A stretch of DNA of 64,000 nt from Variovorax paradoxus. Lineage in GTDB: Bacteria; Pseudomonadota; Gammaproteobacteria; Burkholderiales; Burkholderiaceae_C. The notes beneath the pieces were generated by a model. The model was not told the DNA's origin, searched no databases, and was given only the letters and a program-made list of their open reading frames with translations. The DNA is taken from positions 62,001 to 126,000 of the forward strand of contig NZ_JAUSRN010000011.1 of NCBI RefSeq assembly GCF_030811855.1, read 5' to 3'. Positions within the stretch are counted from its first letter, which is position 1; every line of letters begins with the position of its first letter. A program made the position numbers and the translations under genes. Of this stretch, positions 1 to 9,082 are shown piece after piece.

Positions 1-238
1 CCCTCCGTCTGCAGGTAAGCGGGCGCTAGCTTTTCGTAATTTTTGGAGGCCCTGCAGGAAGCGGCAAATTCCTGCTTGCATTTCACATATTTCACCCATA
101 ATGCACGAGCCTCCCTCTTGATTTTGCCGGGAGGAAGTTCGGTGATCGGTCAGTTTCGCGCGACTCGACAGCTCTTGGTTGAGTGATGCTTTCGGGACTC
201 CATCGCTTTTCTTGCTATGTGTTTATAGGAGTCCCTTG
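1..238. other. Leader region upstream of the RRM protein gene
   Basis: No coding sequence is convincing here. The stretch is less GC-rich than the rest and precedes the RNA-binding protein gene, so it probably holds that gene's promoter and 5' leader. A purine-rich ribosome-binding site (TAGGAG, about 226-231) sits just before the ATG. I could not assign a promoter with confidence. Confidence 0.4.
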
Positions 239-802
239 ATGGGCAACAAACTGTACGTCGGCAACCTGCCTTACTCGGTGCGCGACGGTGATCTCGAACA
301 GGCTTTTGGACAATTCGGTTCGGTGACCAGTGCCAAGGTCATGATGGAACGCGACACCGGCCGCTCGAAGGGCTTCGGCTTCGTCGAAATGGGCAGCGAC
401 GCGGAAGCGCAAGCCGCCATCAACGGCATGAACGGACAGCCCCTGGGCGGCCGCAGCGTCGTCGTCAATGAAGCACGCCCGATGGAAGCACGTCCCCCGC
501 GCAGCGGTGGTGGCGGCTACGGCGGCGGCGGTGGTGGTTATGGCGGCGGTGGTGGCGGTGGCTACGGCGGCGGTGGTGGCGGCTACGGTGGTGGCGGCGG
601 CGATCGCAGCGGCGGCGGCGGTGGCCGCTCCGGCGGTGGCGGCGGTTACGGCGGTGGTGGTGGCGGCCGCAGTGGCGGCGGCGGTGGTGGTGGCGATGGC
701 GGTTTCCGCAGCCCCTACGGCGCCGGTCCCCGTGGCGGCGGCGGCGGTGGCCGCTCAGGTGGTGGCGGTGGCTACGGCGGCGGCGGGAACAGCAGCTACT
801 GA
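239..802 (+). CDS. Glycine-rich RNA-binding protein with one RRM domain
   Basis: The protein has 187 residues. An N-terminal RNA recognition motif (about residues 3-80) has both RNP signatures: KLYVGNLPY (RNP2) and KGFGFVEM (RNP1). The rest, from about residue 88, is nearly all Gly with interspersed Tyr, Arg and Ser (GGGGGYGGG-type blocks), as in cyanobacterial and betaproteobacterial Rbp proteins. The family binds single-stranded RNA and is often cold-induced; here that is inference. The start at 239 was chosen because a TAGGAG site lies 7 nt upstream and the RRM begins at once; an in-frame extension to 179 adds unconserved residues. The Gly tract is encoded by imperfect GGY repeats that also open long spurious frames. 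A strong terminator follows. Confidence 0.93.
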   Translation: MGNKLYVGNLPYSVRDGDLEQAFGQFGSVTSAKVMMERDTGRSKGFGFVEMGSDAEAQAAINGMNGQPLGGRSVVVNEARPMEARPPRSGGGGYGGGGGGYGGGGGGGYGGGGGGYGGGGGDRSGGGGGRSGGGGGYGGGGGGRSGGGGGGGDGGFRSPYGAGPRGGGGGGRSGGGGGYGGGGNSSY

Positions 803-824
803 GCCCACAGGCACAAACAAGCAA

Positions 825-848
825 AAGGCTCCTTCGGGAGCCTTTTTC
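825..848 (+). terminator. Rho-independent terminator of the RRM gene
   Basis: Perfect 8-bp stem AAGGCTCC/GGAGCCTT with a TTCG tetraloop followed by a T run, 22 nt after the stop codon of the RNA-binding protein gene. Confidence 0.92.
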
Positions 849-886
849 ATTGAGATGGCCGCACCGTGGCGACGGCCACGAAAGGC

Positions 887-1669
887 TCAGCCTTCGCCGC
901 TGCGCTTCTTGCGGGCACGGCCCTGCACCGCGCGGTCGAGCAGCGCGTTCGGCAGCATGCGCATCAGCTTGGCGACCACGCCCATCTGCCAGGGGATCAC
1001 CCGGTAGCTGGTGCCGGCCTCGATGGCGCGCAGTGCCTGGTCCGCAAAGTCCTCGGCCTTCATCAGAAAGGGCATACCGTAGCGGTTGCCCTGGGTCAGA
1101 GGCGTATCGATGTAGCCTGGGCAGAGCGTGACGACCTTGACGCCGCTGTTGTGCAGCTCGCCGCGCAAGCTCTCGCAGTACGCGACCACCCCGGCCTTGC
1201 TGGCGCAGTAGGCCCCGTGCCCCGGGAGGCCACGAATGGCCGCAACGCTCGCGATGCCGACCAGCCGGCCGCTGCCGCGCTTTCGCATTGCCGCCACGAA
1301 GGGGTGGAAGGTGGCCATCAGCCCGACGTTGTTGGTGGCGAAGGTCCGGGCCATCACCTCGATGTCCTCCCGCTCGGCCGTGTCGATACCCACGCTGATG
1401 CCGGCATTGGCAATCACCACGTCGGGCAGGCCCTGGCGTTCGATGCAGGCGGCGCCCGCAGCAATGATGCTGTCGGTCTGGGCCACGTCGGCGCTATAGA
1501 CCTGGTAGCGCGACGAATCCAGCTGGGCGGCGGCAGCCCAGGTTTCGATCTCCCCGGTGCGCCGGGCGGCCAGCGCCAGCCGGTAGCCTGCCTGGTAAAA
1601 ACTGGCTGCAAGGGCCTGGCCAATGCCACTCGACGCGCCAGTGATGAAGACAAGGGGAGATGGGCTCAT
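887..1669 (-). CDS. SDR-family NAD(P)-dependent oxidoreductase
   Basis: The protein has 260 residues, normal for classical short-chain dehydrogenases. The Rossmann glycine motif TGASSGIG lies near residues 10-17, the NAG motif near 89-91, a catalytic serine in GIASVAA and the YCASK (YxxxK) catalytic pair near 152-156. The substrate cannot be read from sequence. It follows lptC with a 35-nt gap on the same strand, so it is probably the last gene of the kdsD-kdsC-lptC transcript, in the place where lptA would be expected in many proteobacteria. A role in envelope carbohydrate or lipid metabolism is only suggested by that context. Confidence 0.88.
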   Translation of the reverse strand: MSPSPLVFITGASSGIGQALAASFYQAGYRLALAARRTGEIETWAAAAQLDSSRYQVYSADVAQTDSIIAAGAACIERQGLPDVVIANAGISVGIDTAEREDIEVMARTFATNNVGLMATFHPFVAAMRKRGSGRLVGIASVAAIRGLPGHGAYCASKAGVVAYCESLRGELHNSGVKVVTLCPGYIDTPLTQGNRYGMPFLMKAEDFADQALRAIEAGTSYRVIPWQMGVVAKLMRMLPNALLDRAVQGRARKKRSGEG

Positions 1670-1704
1670 TCGCGAGTTGTCTTCCGGGGTGGTGGCTTTT
1701 TTCT

Positions 1705-2343
1705 TCAGCGCGGTTTGCCGGCTGCGGCAGATGGAATCAGCACGCCGCGCACACGGCCGGTCAGGTTGGCAACGCCGCTCAGGTTGTCGTAGTCGAGGTT
1801 GTCGGCGGTGAACTGGTCGGTGCCGCGGATGAGCGTGACGGGCTTGTTCGACGTCACGCGCTCGGAGTCGAGAAAGGCGTGCAGAAAGTCGCCCCGGAAC
1901 TCGAGCCGCGGCGTGCCCTTGCCGCTGGGTCCCACGACGGGGTCGCGAATCACGACGGCGTTGCCGAAGAGCTGGATCTCGCTGCCATCGGAATTCGACA
2001 CGCCGCGGTTCGCGGTGGCGTGCGTGGTGTAGCCCTGCGGCGAGACGGAGCGCATGCGCACGTCGTCGACCTCGACCGTGTCGGTGTCCGGGTAGTGGCG
2101 GCCTTCCTTGCCATGGAGCTCGCTGCGCAGGTCGCCGTTGGGCAAATAGTTCTTGATCACGAAGCCGCGCATGAAATAGTCGGGCTCGTGCGTGGGCGCG
2201 GCCTTGGCGGTGGGCTCGAGCAGCTTGGGCGCGTTGCGCACCAGCCAGTAGGTACCCAGCGCAACGGCTGCCGTCAGGATGATGGGCAGGTAGATGGTGG
2301 CGCGATCGAGCACGTCGCGCAGCAGGTTCCAGGCACTCTTCAT
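1705..2343 (-). CDS. lptC: LPS export ABC transporter periplasmic protein LptC
   Basis: The protein has 212 residues with a single N-terminal membrane anchor (about 18-36, IYLPIILTAAVALGTYWLV), then a periplasmic LptC-type beta-jellyroll (LPNGDLRSELHG, YPDTDTVEVDDVRM, LTRG...FTADNLDYD). LptC links the LptBFG transporter to LptA during lipopolysaccharide transport to the outer membrane. Its start overlaps the kdsC stop by 4 bp, so translation is coupled to Kdo synthesis. lptA and lptB do not follow; an SDR gene does. Identity rests on order and weak but typical motifs. Confidence 0.9.
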   Translation of the reverse strand: MKSAWNLLRDVLDRATIYLPIILTAAVALGTYWLVRNAPKLLEPTAKAAPTHEPDYFMRGFVIKNYLPNGDLRSELHGKEGRHYPDTDTVEVDDVRMRSVSPQGYTTHATANRGVSNSDGSEIQLFGNAVVIRDPVVGPSGKGTPRLEFRGDFLHAFLDSERVTSNKPVTLIRGTDQFTADNLDYDNLSGVANLTGRVRGVLIPSAAAGKPR

Positions 2344-2888
2344 TGCTGGGGGCCCCGGGCGGCGTCGAGCAAGCGCCGATATTGGCCGCAGGCCGTCAGC
2401 AGCAGGTCGCAGAATTCGCGCGCCGCGCCTTCGCCGCCACGTGCGCGGGTGACGTAGTTGACCGCGTCACGCACCTCCACGTGCGCGTTGGCGGGGGCCG
2501 CTGCAAAGCCGGCGCGCGCCAGCACCGGCAGATCGGGCCAGTCGTCGCCGATGGCGGCTGCCTGGTGCCAGCCGAAGCCGAGCTGTTGGAGCATGGCTTC
2601 GGCCGCCGGCAGCTTGTCTTCGGTGCCGTAGCGCACGTGCTCGATGCCGAGCGCCTCAAGCCGCACGCGCAGCGGCTTCGAATCGCGGCCCGTGATCACC
2701 GCGGGTGTGATGCCGGCCAGGCGCAGCAGCTTGAGGCCGTAGCCGTCGAGGATGCTAAAGCGCTTGAGGGTTTCGCCGTGCTCGGTGAAGTACACGCCGC
2801 CGTCGGTCAGCACGCCGTCGATGTCGAAGAACGCGATGCGCACGTCCTGTGCGGCCACCAAGGTCTCGGCCTGGAAGTCGAGCGGCAT
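2340..2888 (-). CDS. kdsC: 3-deoxy-D-manno-octulosonate 8-phosphate phosphatase (HAD family)
   Basis: The protein has 182 residues, typical of KdsC. HAD motif I is FFDIDGVLTDG (about 20-30, nucleophile Asp in DxDG), motif II is ITGRDS, and motif IV is GDDWPDLP. It has no cap domain, as in C0-type tetrameric KdsC. It hydrolyses Kdo-8-phosphate to Kdo in the cytoplasm for lipid A inner-core synthesis. It overlaps kdsD by one base (TGATG) upstream and lptC by four downstream, so the three genes form one coupled operon. Confidence 0.95.
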   Translation of the reverse strand: MPLDFQAETLVAAQDVRIAFFDIDGVLTDGGVYFTEHGETLKRFSILDGYGLKLLRLAGITPAVITGRDSKPLRVRLEALGIEHVRYGTEDKLPAAEAMLQQLGFGWHQAAAIGDDWPDLPVLARAGFAAAPANAHVEVRDAVNYVTRARGGEGAAREFCDLLLTACGQYRRLLDAARGPQQ

Positions 2889-3886
2889 CAGATGACCTTC
2901 GCACGCATCAAGTCGTTGATGGTGAGCGCGCCGATCAAATGCCCCGAGGGGTCGACGATGAGCACGCTGGTGATGCGGTGTTCTTCCATCAGCTCGGCCG
3001 CCTCGACGGCCAGCGCATCGGCGCGCAGCGTGCGTGGACTGGAGTGCATCACGTCGGCAGCCGTCAGGCCGCGCAGGTCGCCGCCGGTTTCGACTTGCCG
3101 GCGCAGGTCGCCGTCGGTGAAGATGCCGATGGCCCGGCCTTCGGCGTCGACCACCGCGGTGGCACCCAGGCCTTTGGAGCTCATCTCTCGCATCAGTTCG
3201 CTGAGCGTGGCGGTGGGCGCAACGCGCGGCACTTCGTCGCCCGAGCGCATTACGTCGGCCACGTGGGTGAGCAGCTTGCGGCCCAGCGCGCCGCCGGGGT
3301 GCGAGCGCGCGAAGTCCTCGGAGCCGAAGCCGCGCGCGTCAAGCAGCGCCACCGCCAGCGCGTCGCCCATCGCCATCTGGGCGGTGGTGCTCGCGGTGGG
3401 GGCGAGGTTGAGCGGGCAGGCCTCCTTGGCCACGCCGGCGTCGATCACGATGTCGGCGTGGCGCGCCAGCGTGGAATCGACGCGGCCGGTCATGGCGATC
3501 AGGGGCACGCCCTGGCGCTTGACCACCGGCAGGATCACGGTGAGCTCGTCGACCTCGCCGCTGTTGGAAATGGCCAGCACCAAGTCGACCGCCTTGATCA
3601 TGCCCAGGTCGCCGTGGCTGGCCTCGGCCGGATGGACGAACATGGCCGGCGTGCCGGTGGAGGCCAGGGTCGCGGCGATCTTGCGGCCCACATGGCCGCT
3701 TTTGCCCATGCCCATGACGACCACGCGGCCGCGCACTTCGAGGATCTTGCGCACGGCGTCGACGAAGCTCGGGCCGACGCGCGTCTTGAGGCCGAGGACG
3801 GCGTCGGACTCGATGTCGAAGGTGGCACGGGCGCGCGCAAGAATCGCATCGGCGTCGACCACGGGGGGCAGGGGAGCTGAACTCAT
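2888..3886 (-). CDS. kdsD: Arabinose-5-phosphate isomerase (KdsD/KpsF)
   Basis: The protein has 332 residues. A sugar isomerase (SIS) domain spans about 40-175, with GMGKSGHVGRKIAATLASTG and the SNSGEVDE phosphosugar loop. Two CBS domains follow (about 210-330; VMRSGDEVP, GIFTDGDLRR, VLIVDPSGHLIGALTINDL). It interconverts ribulose-5-phosphate and arabinose-5-phosphate, the first committed step to Kdo. It is the first gene of the minus-strand kdsD-kdsC-lptC-SDR operon and diverges from the Kef-type antiporter gene across an 87-bp gap that must hold both promoters. Confidence 0.95.
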   Translation of the reverse strand: MSSAPLPPVVDADAILARARATFDIESDAVLGLKTRVGPSFVDAVRKILEVRGRVVVMGMGKSGHVGRKIAATLASTGTPAMFVHPAEASHGDLGMIKAVDLVLAISNSGEVDELTVILPVVKRQGVPLIAMTGRVDSTLARHADIVIDAGVAKEACPLNLAPTASTTAQMAMGDALAVALLDARGFGSEDFARSHPGGALGRKLLTHVADVMRSGDEVPRVAPTATLSELMREMSSKGLGATAVVDAEGRAIGIFTDGDLRRQVETGGDLRGLTAADVMHSSPRTLRADALAVEAAELMEEHRITSVLIVDPSGHLIGALTINDLMRAKVI

Positions 3887-3973
3887 CGCGGGATTTTACG
3901 GGCCGGCCGTCCTGGCCGGTCGCCGAGGAAAAGCGGCACGCGCGGGGCATGGACATTGCTCTAGCATCCGACC

Positions 3974-5959
3974 ATGTCTTCGTTCGATCTCACGCTGATG
4001 TATTTGCTGGCCGCGGTCATCGGCGTGGTGGTCTGCCGCTCGCTGAAACTGCCGCCGATGCTCGGCTATTTGACGGCCGGCGTGTTGATCGGGCCCCATG
4101 CGCTGGGATTGGCGCACAACTCCGAAGCCATCCTGCACCTGGGCGAGTTCGGCGTGGTGTTCCTGATGTTCGTGATCGGGCTGGAGTTCAGCCTGCCCAA
4201 GCTGCGCGCCATGCGCAAGCACGTGTTCGGGCTGGGCCTGTTGCAGGTGCTGCTGACGATGACCATCGCCACCGCCGGTGCGCTTCTGATCGCCTCGCAG
4301 CTTCCCCCAGCATGGCGGCTCGGCTGGCAGACGGCGCTGGCGCTGTCGGGCGCGCTCACCATGAGCAGCACCGCAATCGTGGTCAAGTTGATGGCCGAGC
4401 GGCTCGAACTCGAGAGCGAACACGGCCGGCGCGTGATGGGCGTGCTGCTGTTCCAGGACTTGGCCGTGGTGCCGCTCCTGGTGCTGATTCCCGCGCTTGG
4501 CGCGCCGCCCGAAGCGCTGGCGAAGGCCATCGGCTTCGCGTTGGTGAAGGCGACCTTGCTGATCGGCGTGCTGCTTTTCGGTGGACCGCGCATCATGCGC
4601 TGGTGGCTCACTTTGGTGGCTCGCCGGCGCAGCGAGGAACTCTTCATCCTGAACGTGCTGCTGGTCACTCTCGGCCTGGCCTGGCTCACTGAACTGGCCG
4701 GCCTGAGCCTGGCGCTGGGTGCCTTCATCGCCGGCATGCTGGTGTCGGAAACCGAATACAAGCACCAGGTGGAGACCGACATCCGCCCGTTCCACGATGT
4801 GCTGCTGGGCCTCTTTTTCATCACGGTGGGCATGTCGCTCGACTGGCACATCGTGGTGGACCGTTGGGCCCTGGTCGCCGTGTTGCTGCTGCTGCCGCTG
4901 GCTTTCAAGCTCGTGCTGGTGACCGTGCTGGCGCGGGTGCTGGGCGCCACCTCGGGCGTGTCGCTGCGCACCGGCCTGTACCTGGCGCAGGCCGGCGAAT
5001 TCGGCTTCGTTCTGCTGACGCTGGCGCAGGAGCGCAGCCTGCTGCCGCCATGGCTGGCCAACCCGGTGCTTGCCTCGATGGTGCTGTCGATGCTGGCCAC
5101 GCCGTTCATCGTCATGTACACCAACGCCATTGTGCGCAAGCTGGTGGCGAGCGACTGGCTCCAGCAGTCGCTGCAGATGACCAGCATCGCGCGCAAGACC
5201 ATCAACACCGCGAAGCACGTGATCATCTGCGGCTACGGGCGCTGCGGCCAGAACCTGGCGCGCATCCTGGAGCACGAAGGCATTCCGTACATGGCGCTGG
5301 ACCTCGACCCCGACCGCGTGCGCCAGGCTGCCGCGGCCGGCGATTCGGTGGTGTTCGGCGACGCCGCGCGGCTGCAGGCGCTGATGGCAGCCGGCCTGGC
5401 CCGCGCCAGCGCCGTGGTCGTGACCTACCTCGACGTGCCGGGCGCCATGAAGGTGCTGGCCAACACCCGTGCCCATGCACCGCAGGTGCCGGTGATCGTG
5501 CGCACGCAGGACGACCACGACCTTGAAAAGCTGCAGGCCGCGGGCGCGACCGAAGTGGTGCCCGAGGCCATCGAGGGTTCGCTGATGCTCGCGAGCCATG
5601 CGCTCGCGCTGGTGGGCGTGCCGATGCGGCGCGTGATCCGCGTGGTGCAGGACCAGCGCGATGCGCGCTACAACCTGCTGCGCGGCTACTTCCACGGCGC
5701 CGACGACGACAACGCCGACGAGATCGACCACGAGCGGCTCGACACTTTCACCCTGACCCCTGGCGCTCGTGCGGTCGGCCAGACGCTGGCAAGAATCGCA
5801 CTGGAATCCCTGGGCGTGCGGGTCGCCAGTCTGCGCCGCCAGAACGGCCAGGCCCAGGTCCTCAGCGACGACACAGTGCTGAGCGACGGCGACACCCTCG
5901 TGCTGTCCGGCAAGCCTGCGGCGCTGGCGATTGCCATCGAGCGGCTGCAAAAGGGCTAG
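3974..5959 (+). CDS. Kef-type monovalent cation:proton antiporter (CPA2) with RCK domain
   Basis: The protein has 661 residues. About 12 membrane helices (1-390) form a Na+/H+ exchanger CPA2 core, including FVIGLEFSLPKL and ALGAFIAGMLVSETEYKHQV. A TrkA-N/RCK nucleotide-binding domain (about 415-530) begins with HVIICGYGRCGQNLARIL, and a TrkA-C domain (about 570-655) ends the protein. The family exports K+ (or Na+) against protons, gated by nucleotides or glutathione in KefB/KefC; gating here is unknown. It is most like the YbaL/RosB branch, judged from architecture only. It stands alone, divergent from kdsD. Confidence 0.92.
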   Translation: MSSFDLTLMYLLAAVIGVVVCRSLKLPPMLGYLTAGVLIGPHALGLAHNSEAILHLGEFGVVFLMFVIGLEFSLPKLRAMRKHVFGLGLLQVLLTMTIATAGALLIASQLPPAWRLGWQTALALSGALTMSSTAIVVKLMAERLELESEHGRRVMGVLLFQDLAVVPLLVLIPALGAPPEALAKAIGFALVKATLLIGVLLFGGPRIMRWWLTLVARRRSEELFILNVLLVTLGLAWLTELAGLSLALGAFIAGMLVSETEYKHQVETDIRPFHDVLLGLFFITVGMSLDWHIVVDRWALVAVLLLLPLAFKLVLVTVLARVLGATSGVSLRTGLYLAQAGEFGFVLLTLAQERSLLPPWLANPVLASMVLSMLATPFIVMYTNAIVRKLVASDWLQQSLQMTSIARKTINTAKHVIICGYGRCGQNLARILEHEGIPYMALDLDPDRVRQAAAAGDSVVFGDAARLQALMAAGLARASAVVVTYLDVPGAMKVLANTRAHAPQVPVIVRTQDDHDLEKLQAAGATEVVPEAIEGSLMLASHALALVGVPMRRVIRVVQDQRDARYNLLRGYFHGADDDNADEIDHERLDTFTLTPGARAVGQTLARIALESLGVRVASLRRQNGQAQVLSDDTVLSDGDTLVLSGKPAALAIAIERLQKG

Positions 5960-6011
5960 GCATTGCAGCCGGGGCGAATGCGAAGCGAAAGCGCCGCCGC
6001 CTGCCGCCGAA

Positions 6012-6959
6012 CTAGTTAATCAGCGTCGGATTGCGCTTTTCTTCTTCGAGGCGCTGCTGCCGGCGCACGGCTTCGCATTGCGCGTGCGGCTTGAATTCGG
6101 GCTTGAGGCACTGCGCGGCCATGCACTGGGCCTTCGCGATGAAGTTGCGGTCGCCGCAGAGGGCTTGCGGATCGGCGGAAGCCGGGGGTGCTTGTGGCGG
6201 CGTTGCAGCTGCGGCGGTGGCGGCCGGCATGGACTCGGGGGCGCCAGACTGCGATGGTGCCGCGGACGGCGTCTTGCGCGACTTGCCCGCGGCGGCTGGT
6301 GCCGGCTTGAGGTTCGCGGGTGAAGGCACGGCGGCTGCGGCATCGTGCGGCGTGCTTTCCGCGGCTGGCGACACCACCGCGGGCGGGGTTTCAGGCACTG
6401 CCGCTGCTGGCTCGGGCGGCGGCAGTGACGGTGCGGGCGCCGCCGCTGGCGCGGCGGATTTGGCAATTTCGACTTCTTCGTCCGGCGCGTCCGTCCCATA
6501 GCCGTGCCAGCCCGCAATGATCATGAGCAGGCCCGCCGCCAGCAACAACAGCCAGAGCCAGAAAACGCGCGTGCGCCACGGCTTCCGCGGCTCGGCACGG
6601 GGGGGCCGCGGCGTCCTGGGCCTGGAAGACTTCCTTGCCCGAGGTTCCCGCTGCGGCGAAGGCCGGCGCCTCAAGCGTCCGAGCGCAGCAAGCAGGGTCT
6701 GGTCGTCCGCGGGAGCTGCGTCGCCAATCGGCCCCGTGGCTGCAACCGGCATGCCAGCGCCGAAGAGCCCGCCAGGAATCGTGGGTGCGCGCAGTTGCGC
6801 CGGCGCCGTGGCCGCCCACTCGCGCTCAGACCGGCTGCGCGGAGCGGGAGGCGGAGGAATCGGCGTGGGTGCGGCAGGCGCCAGCTTGCCGCCGCAGCTC
6901 TTGCAGAAATTCGCGCCCTCGCGGTTTTCTGTGCTGCAGACCGGACAGATCAAGGCCAT
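6012..6959 (-). CDS. Zinc-ribbon, single-pass membrane protein of unknown function
   Basis: The protein has 315 residues. An N-terminal zinc ribbon (CPVC...CKSC, residues 5-22) is followed by a proline/alanine- and arginine-rich cytoplasmic linker, one membrane helix (about 132-150, VFWLWLLLLAAGLLMIIAG), a long Pro/Ala low-complexity segment and a conserved-looking C-terminal tail with four cysteines (LCGDRNF...QCMAAQC...HAQCE, about 272-300). I do not recognise a characterised family. The tail cysteines would lie in the periplasm if the ribbon is cytoplasmic. It is monocistronic in appearance, between the antiporter and a cyclic-nucleotide-binding protein gene. Confidence 0.8.
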   Translation of the reverse strand: MALICPVCSTENREGANFCKSCGGKLAPAAPTPIPPPPAPRSRSEREWAATAPAQLRAPTIPGGLFGAGMPVAATGPIGDAAPADDQTLLAALGRLRRRPSPQREPRARKSSRPRTPRPPRAEPRKPWRTRVFWLWLLLLAAGLLMIIAGWHGYGTDAPDEEVEIAKSAAPAAAPAPSLPPPEPAAAVPETPPAVVSPAAESTPHDAAAAVPSPANLKPAPAAAGKSRKTPSAAPSQSGAPESMPAATAAAATPPQAPPASADPQALCGDRNFIAKAQCMAAQCLKPEFKPHAQCEAVRRQQRLEEEKRNPTLIN

Positions 6960-7043
6960 TGCGACTGACTTCTAGGGAACGGGAGAACGATTTTCGGAAA
7001 CGGACCGCGGCGTGCCGCCACGGTTGCATCAGAGGCGGAATGC

Positions 7044-7505
7044 TCAGGTGACCGCGACGCGCTTGGACCGGTGCGCCATGCGCTTGGCGATCACCGCGCC
7101 AAGACCCATGGAGATCTCAAGGGCGAGGTTGGGTTGCCGATTCGACATTTCCAAAAAGCGGACAGCCGTGAGGCGCCATACCCGGCCCGCGCCGGTGACC
7201 ACCACGTTGGCCGAATGCGGCTCGCGCGAGAAGAAGGAGCCTTCGCCCACCACCGATCCGGGCATGAGCACGGCCAGCTTCATCTGTTCCTTGCTGCTCA
7301 CGCGGTGCACGCTGATGGCGCCGCTCTCGAGAAAGTACACCGAGCGGTCATGCGTGCCCTGCTCGATGAGAACGTCGCCGACGCCGGTCGCGATGGGCTG
7401 CAGGTAGCCCGCCAGTGTTTCCCACTGTTGTACGTTGAGCGTCAACGCAAAGGCGTCGTTGCTGTTGTTTTCCGCGATGGCGCGGCTCAGGTTCTGGATG
7501 GACAT
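7044..7505 (-). CDS. Cyclic nucleotide-binding-domain protein (Crp/Fnr-like, no HTH)
   Basis: The protein has 153 residues. Residues about 25-130 form one cNMP-binding beta-roll (VGDVLIEQGTHDRSVYFLESG, PGSVVGEGSFFSREPHSANVVV, with GE and R at the phosphate-binding cassette). It ends without the winged helix of Crp/Fnr regulators, so it is unlikely to bind DNA alone. Such stand-alone domains act as ligand sensors or partners of other proteins. Nothing in the neighbourhood reveals the partner. It lies 90 bp upstream of the mnmE stop, on the same strand. Confidence 0.85.
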   Translation of the reverse strand: MSIQNLSRAIAENNSNDAFALTLNVQQWETLAGYLQPIATGVGDVLIEQGTHDRSVYFLESGAISVHRVSSKEQMKLAVLMPGSVVGEGSFFSREPHSANVVVTGAGRVWRLTAVRFLEMSNRQPNLALEISMGLGAVIAKRMAHRSKRVAVT

Positions 7506-7595
7506 GCTTTTCTCAACCCCCGCATCTGTGCCGAAGTATCCGCGAAGGGCGCGGTTTTCGGCTACAACTCTTTACGTTTTTCGGGTTGGTTGTCT

Positions 7596-9005
7596 CTATT
7601 TGCCGATACAGAAGCGCGAAAAGATGACGCCCAGCAGGTCGTCGGCGCCGAACTCTCCGGTGATTTCGTTCAACGCGTTCTGCGCCAGGCGCAGCTCCTC
7701 GGCCAGCAGATCGAGCAGTTGCGCCTGTGCTGCCAGATGGCTCGCAGCCAATGCCAAGTGGGTCTCGACGCGGCCCAGCGCCTGCACGTGGCGCGCGCGC
7801 GCCAGGTAGACACCTTCGGGCACGGCCTGCCAACCGGCCATGGCCAGCAGTTGCTCGCGCAGCGCCTCGATGCCCAGGCCGGTCTTGGCAGACAGGACGA
7901 TGCCCTGTGCCGCGTTTGCCGCTGGCGCGGCGTCCTGTTTGTTCCAGACATCGAGCACCGGCACGCTCGCGGGCAGCTTCTGCCGCAGGCCGCGCAAGAT
8001 CTCGGCATCGGCGGCGGCGTAGTCGGGCAGGCCGGCTCGTGTCAGGTCGTGCAGGAAGAGCACCGCGTCGGCGCTCTCGATCTGGCCCCAGGCGCGCGCA
8101 ACGCCGATCTGCTCGACCTCGTCGCTGCTTTCGCGCAGGCCCGCCGTGTCGGCCACATGCAGCGGCACGCCGTGGATCTGGATGGTCTGCGACACCACGT
8201 CGCGCGTGGTGCCCGGTACCGCGCTCACGATGGCCAGCTCAGCGCCGGCCAGCGCATTGAGAAGCGAGCTCTTGCCTGCGTTGGGCTGGCCTGCGATCAC
8301 CACCTTGATGCCCTCGCGCAGCAGCGCCCCCTGTTTCGCGCGCTGTTGCACCGCCGCCAATTGCGTCTGCAACTTCACGAGCTGCCCGGCCGCGTCGGCT
8401 TTCTGGAGAAAGTCGATCTCCTCTTCCGGAAAATCGAGCGTGGCCTCGACCAGCATGCGCAGATGAATGAGCGCGTCGCGAAGCGTGTGGATCTCGCGCG
8501 AGAAGGCCCCAGACAGCGAGCGTCCGGCGCTGCGTGCGGCCGCCTCGGTGCTGGCGTCGATCAGGTCGGCAATGGCCTCGGCCTGGGCCAGGTCGATCTT
8601 GCCGTTGAGAAAGGCGCGCTGGCTGAACTCGCCCGGCTCGGCCACGCGCAGGCCGGCCAGCCGCGGGCGGCCGGTGACCGGATCGGCCTCGGCGGCGGCT
8701 TCGAGGCAGCGCGCCAGCAAAAGCTGCAGCACCACCGTTCCGCCGTGGGCTTGCAGCTCGAGCACATCTTCACCGGTGAAGGAATGGGGTGAGGGAAAGT
8801 GAATCGCCAGCCCGTGGTCGACCGGTTCGCCCGCCGCGTCGCGGAAGGCCAGGTAGGTGGCCTCGCGCGGCTTCAGCGTCCGGCCGCAGAGGGCCTCGAT
8901 CAGCGGCGCGAGCCGCGCGCCGGACACCCGCACGATGCCCACGGCGCCGCGCCCCGAGGCGGTGGCAACGGCGACGATGGGATCGGTGGTGCGGGCGAAG
9001 GTCAT
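7596..9005 (-). CDS. mnmE: tRNA uridine-5-carboxymethylaminomethyl GTPase MnmE
   Basis: The protein has 469 residues, normal for MnmE (TrmE). An N-terminal tetrahydrofolate-binding domain starts with [25 protein letters not shown] domain inserted in the helical domain has [14 protein letters not shown] (G1), GTTRD (G2), DTAGLR (G3) and NKQD (G4). The protein ends in the family-specific FCIGK, whose cysteine is essential. With MnmG (58.8 kb here) it modifies wobble U34 of several tRNAs. A strong terminator separates it from yidC upstream, so it needs its own promoter. Confidence 0.97.
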   Translation of the reverse strand: MTFARTTDPIVAVATASGRGAVGIVRVSGARLAPLIEALCGRTLKPREATYLAFRDAAGEPVDHGLAIHFPSPHSFTGEDVLELQAHGGTVVLQLLLARCLEAAAEADPVTGRPRLAGLRVAEPGEFSQRAFLNGKIDLAQAEAIADLIDASTEAAARSAGRSLSGAFSREIHTLRDALIHLRMLVEATLDFPEEEIDFLQKADAAGQLVKLQTQLAAVQQRAKQGALLREGIKVVIAGQPNAGKSSLLNALAGAELAIVSAVPGTTRDVVSQTIQIHGVPLHVADTAGLRESSDEVEQIGVARAWGQIESADAVLFLHDLTRAGLPDYAAADAEILRGLRQKLPASVPVLDVWNKQDAAPAANAAQGIVLSAKTGLGIEALREQLLAMAGWQAVPEGVYLARARHVQALGRVETHLALAASHLAAQAQLLDLLAEELRLAQNALNEITGEFGADDLLGVIFSRFCIGK

Positions 9006-9025
9006 GGAAGCACGATTCTTTCAGC

Positions 9026-9059
9026 AAAAAGGCAAAGGGCCGCGGATGCGGCCCTTTGC
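9026..9059 (-). terminator. Terminator of the rpmH-rnpA-yidD-yidC transcript
   Basis: A 12-bp perfect stem (GCAAAGGGCCGC/GCGGCCCTTTGC, loop GGAT) lies 24 nt beyond the yidC stop. On the minus strand it is followed by a T run (AAAAA at 9026-9030 on the plus strand). Confidence 0.9.
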
Positions 9060-9082
9060 ATGGGTAGCGGAGACTGCTCGGC

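Noticed and set aside
468-1007. 179-codon frame over the RRM gene tail and beyond
   Set aside because: It arises from the Gly repeat read in another frame and runs through the terminator.
3896-5950. Open frame of 684 codons antisense to the Kef antiporter
   Set aside because: It is a shadow of the high-GC coding strand; no start context, no motifs, and His/Gln-rich composition typical of reverse frames.
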